Assembly (NCBI GenBank): GCA_002469975.1
Contig: DKMG01000053.1
Coordinates: forward strand, 1-15,566
From: Proteobacteria bacterium UBA7420
GTDB taxonomy: Bacteria; Pseudomonadota; Gammaproteobacteria; Magnimaribacterales; D2472
Length of the DNA stretch: 15,566 nt
Reading direction: 5' to 3'
The position numbers and the translations under genes are program-made. Numbering within the stretch: the first letter of the stretch is position 1; each line of letters opens with the position of its first letter. Shown here one piece after another: positions 14,043 to 15,566 of this stretch. The notes under the pieces were generated by a model. The model was not told where the DNA came from, did not search any database, and saw only the letters and a program-made list of their open reading frames with translations.

Positions 14043-15527
14043 TTAATCTCCTACTAATTCACTATTAATAAATTGAAACCTATTTCTTCCTGATTTCTTG
14101 GCCTCATACAAACGTTCGTCAGCCTTGTTAGTCAAGTCCGCGGAGGTAGAAGTTTCTGAAGAAAATGCAACTCCCCCACTAGTGCTAATTTTAATATCTG
14201 TGCCATCAAAATTCACTAAATTAGAGTTAATTTTTTTAATTAATTTTTTACAGAATTCCAGGGCCTGATCTTCATTGAGATAAAGAATGGCCAGAAATTC
14301 CTCGCCCCCAATACGCCCAACAATATTTGGAGAGGTAATCTCATCTCTTAATAGCTGAGCAAATGAAATAAGAACAGCGTCGCCACCAGCGTGACCATAG
14401 GTATCATTGACATGTTTAAAGAAATCGATATCAAACATAATTGTCGTAAATTCACGATCTTGAGCTTCGTTTGCATTTTCCATGGCCTCGTCCAAAGCCT
14501 CAAAGACCACTCGACGATTAAAAATTCCTGTTAACTGATCAGTGGTTGCTTGAATGTGCAGTTTATCCACTAACTCTTTCTCTCTTTCACGCCAAAATTT
14601 TCGCTCTAAAGAAGCAACAACCTTGGCCAAGAGAATTGTTCCATTCAGCGGCTTAGGCAAATAATCCTGAGCCCCCAGTTGAATACATTTAGAGATGCTA
14701 TCAACATCATTAAAAGCAGAAACCATGATGACGGGCAGTGACTCTGAGCTGTGTTCTTTTCTAAACATTTTTAAGAGCTCCAGACCATTAATATCAGGAA
14801 GAATAACGTCCAAGAGTATTAAATCAGGAGTTTTTCGAAAGACCTCGGTAATGGCTGTATTGCCATCATAGGCTGTTCTGCACTTAAGACCCTCCATGGA
14901 CAGACGTCGCTGTAATACCTCGCAATTAGTAATATTGTCATCAACAATAAGGATGTCAGATTGTTTAATTTCATCACTAAGGGTAATGGAGTATTCAATG
15001 TCTCCAAGAGATTTAAATAAAGATTCAGCATTTTCAAGTTGGCTGGTAGCGTTATCGTCATTCAGATCAATGGAATCGCCGCGAATATAATCAACAAATT
15101 TTTCAATTGCTTTTTCTGTATCCCTTGCAAGATTAATAATTTGTTGAAAATCATCAATCGCACCCTGCTCCAAGTCATCTTCATAATCTTCCATCAAGAT
15201 TTCGCTGTATCCAATAATTGCATTCAAGGGGGTTCTTAGGTTATGTCGAAGCTCTGAGTATTCTTCAGGAGATTTCTTATTCGTGCTTGCATTGACCCCG
15301 GTGTTTAAAATGAAGGCCTCGTCATATTGGTCAATGAGTTTGCTGCAAGATGATTTAATTTGGCTAATTTCATCCTCTGATACCAGCTCTAAATCATTGA
15401 GAACTTTTTCAACCATATCAACGTAATCAAAAATGGCGTTAGCCGGAGTAATAAAGTCTTGTTTGATTTGAGTCAGTACAATCTCTTCTGCACCTTTTGA
15501 AGTTTCTTTAGGTGTCAGTTTATCCAT
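14043..15527 (-). CDS. Diguanylate cyclase with HisKA-like, receiver and GGDEF domains
   Basis: A 494-aa cytosolic signalling protein (numbering here counts from the ATG at 15530, one codon earlier). Residues 20-150 are helical and hold two H-box-like segments: FITPANAI at 26-33 (no His) and RHNLRTPLNAI at 95-105 with His96. No HATPase domain follows, so it cannot phosphorylate itself. The receiver at about 192-305 has Asp197, Asp198, phospho-acceptor Asp241 and Lys293. The GGDEF domain at about 325-490 has GGEEF at 408-412, metal-binding Asp367 and the NDTYGH motif, so it should make cyclic di-GMP. The inhibitory RxxD site is absent (Thr399 and Asn402 at the expected places). The second ATG (15527) has better spacing from AGAGGAG. 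The frame remains open to the window edge, so a longer form cannot be excluded. Its partner is the receiver gene 2 nt downstream. Confidence 0.9.
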   Translation of the reverse strand: MDKLTPKETSKGAEEIVLTQIKQDFITPANAIFDYVDMVEKVLNDLELVSEDEISQIKSSCSKLIDQYDEAFILNTGVNASTNKKSPEEYSELRHNLRTPLNAIIGYSEILMEDYEDDLEQGAIDDFQQIINLARDTEKAIEKFVDYIRGDSIDLNDDNATSQLENAESLFKSLGDIEYSITLSDEIKQSDILIVDDNITNCEVLQRRLSMEGLKCRTAYDGNTAITEVFRKTPDLILLDVILPDINGLELLKMFRKEHSSESLPVIMVSAFNDVDSISKCIQLGAQDYLPKPLNGTILLAKVVASLERKFWREREKELVDKLHIQATTDQLTGIFNRRVVFEALDEAMENANEAQDREFTTIMFDIDFFKHVNDTYGHAGGDAVLISFAQLLRDEITSPNIVGRIGGEEFLAILYLNEDQALEFCKKLIKKINSNLVNFDGTDIKISTSGGVAFSSETSTSADLTNKADERLYEAKKSGRNRFQFINSELVGD

Positions 15528-15566
15528 CATGCTCCTCTGTTGAGCTAGTAAATGATTCCAAGAAAG
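15520..15566 (-). CDS. Possible C-terminal end of an upstream gene (partial)
   Basis: In a different frame from the cyclase, the minus strand is open from the edge and would encode FLESFTSSTEEHDG before a TAA at 15520-15522. It would overlap the cyclase start by about 10 nt, the same tight style as other gene junctions here. With only 14 residues it cannot be identified, and chance is a real alternative. Confidence 0.3.
   Translation of the reverse strand, partial: FLESFTSSTEEHDG
15532..15538 (-). promoter_or_regulatory. Ribosome-binding site of the cyclase gene
   Basis: AGAGGAG lies 1 nt before the first and 4 nt before the second of two adjacent ATGs, which favours initiation at the second (15527). 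It also argues for an internal start here although the frame is open upstream to the window edge. Confidence 0.55.

Noticed and set aside
15039..15239. Rightward frame rich in Ile, Asn and Cys
   Set aside because: It is antisense to the helical domain of the cyclase and reflects AT-rich codons only.

Overview
The window looks like a chromosomal segment of an AT-rich Gram-negative proteobacterium, most likely a free-living, possibly marine, gammaproteobacterium. The reasons are a MelB-type symporter, a TonB C-terminal domain protein, Sec signal peptides and a mixture of Shine-Dalgarno and SD-less starts. This placement is an inference from gene content; no rRNA or other phylogenetic marker is present. 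The window is densely coding. The longest non-coding stretches are about 100 nt (5796-5896) and 84 nt (10201-10284). I see no tRNA, rRNA, insertion sequence, CRISPR array or phage gene.

Left block (1-7768): a catabolic-looking cluster arranged around a 62-nt divergent promoter region at 2719-2780. Leftward lie an APH-fold phosphotransferase and an aldehyde dehydrogenase. Rightward lie a DUF1214-like protein, a PAPS-type sulfotransferase and a short-chain dehydrogenase, joined by an 8-nt and then a 4-nt overlap. After a 101-nt gap come an amidohydrolase-fold protein without most of its metal ligands and a Rieske non-haem iron oxygenase resembling KshA. Rieske hydroxylation, SDR and ALDH oxidation, sulfotransfer and a kinase-like activation step fit turnover of a polycyclic or steroid-like hydrophobic alcohol or ketone. 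The substrate cannot be read from sequence. The first 111 bases hold the tail of an unrelated rightward gene.

Middle block (7765-10656): a leftward run of CBS-pair protein, GPH/MelB-family symporter, rubredoxin (56 aa, easily missed) and a secreted single-cysteine thioredoxin-like protein. The rubredoxin start overlaps the symporter stop (ATGA). The thioredoxin-like gene converges on the Rieske gene with a 4-nt overlap. Divergent from the CBS gene is a small secreted TonB C-terminal-domain protein.

Right block (10702-15566): a signalling module. A 994-aa membrane hybrid histidine kinase (periplasmic sensor, HAMP, HisKA, HATPase, two receiver domains) converges, with a 6-nt overlap, on a leftward pair: a DivK/CheY-like single receiver and a diguanylate cyclase of architecture HisKA-like - REC - GGDEF. 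The cyclase has no kinase ATPase domain. It carries a His-containing H-box very like that of the neighbouring kinase and, 72 residues before it, a degenerate copy. This suggests a phosphorelay in which the cyclase is docked or phosphorylated through a kinase-mimicking helical domain. A further leftward gene probably ends just inside the right edge.

The strongest leads are the tandem pseudo-H-box of the cyclase, the metal-ligand-less amidohydrolase homologue, and the rubredoxin as a possible electron carrier near an oxygenase that has no reductase gene in the window.
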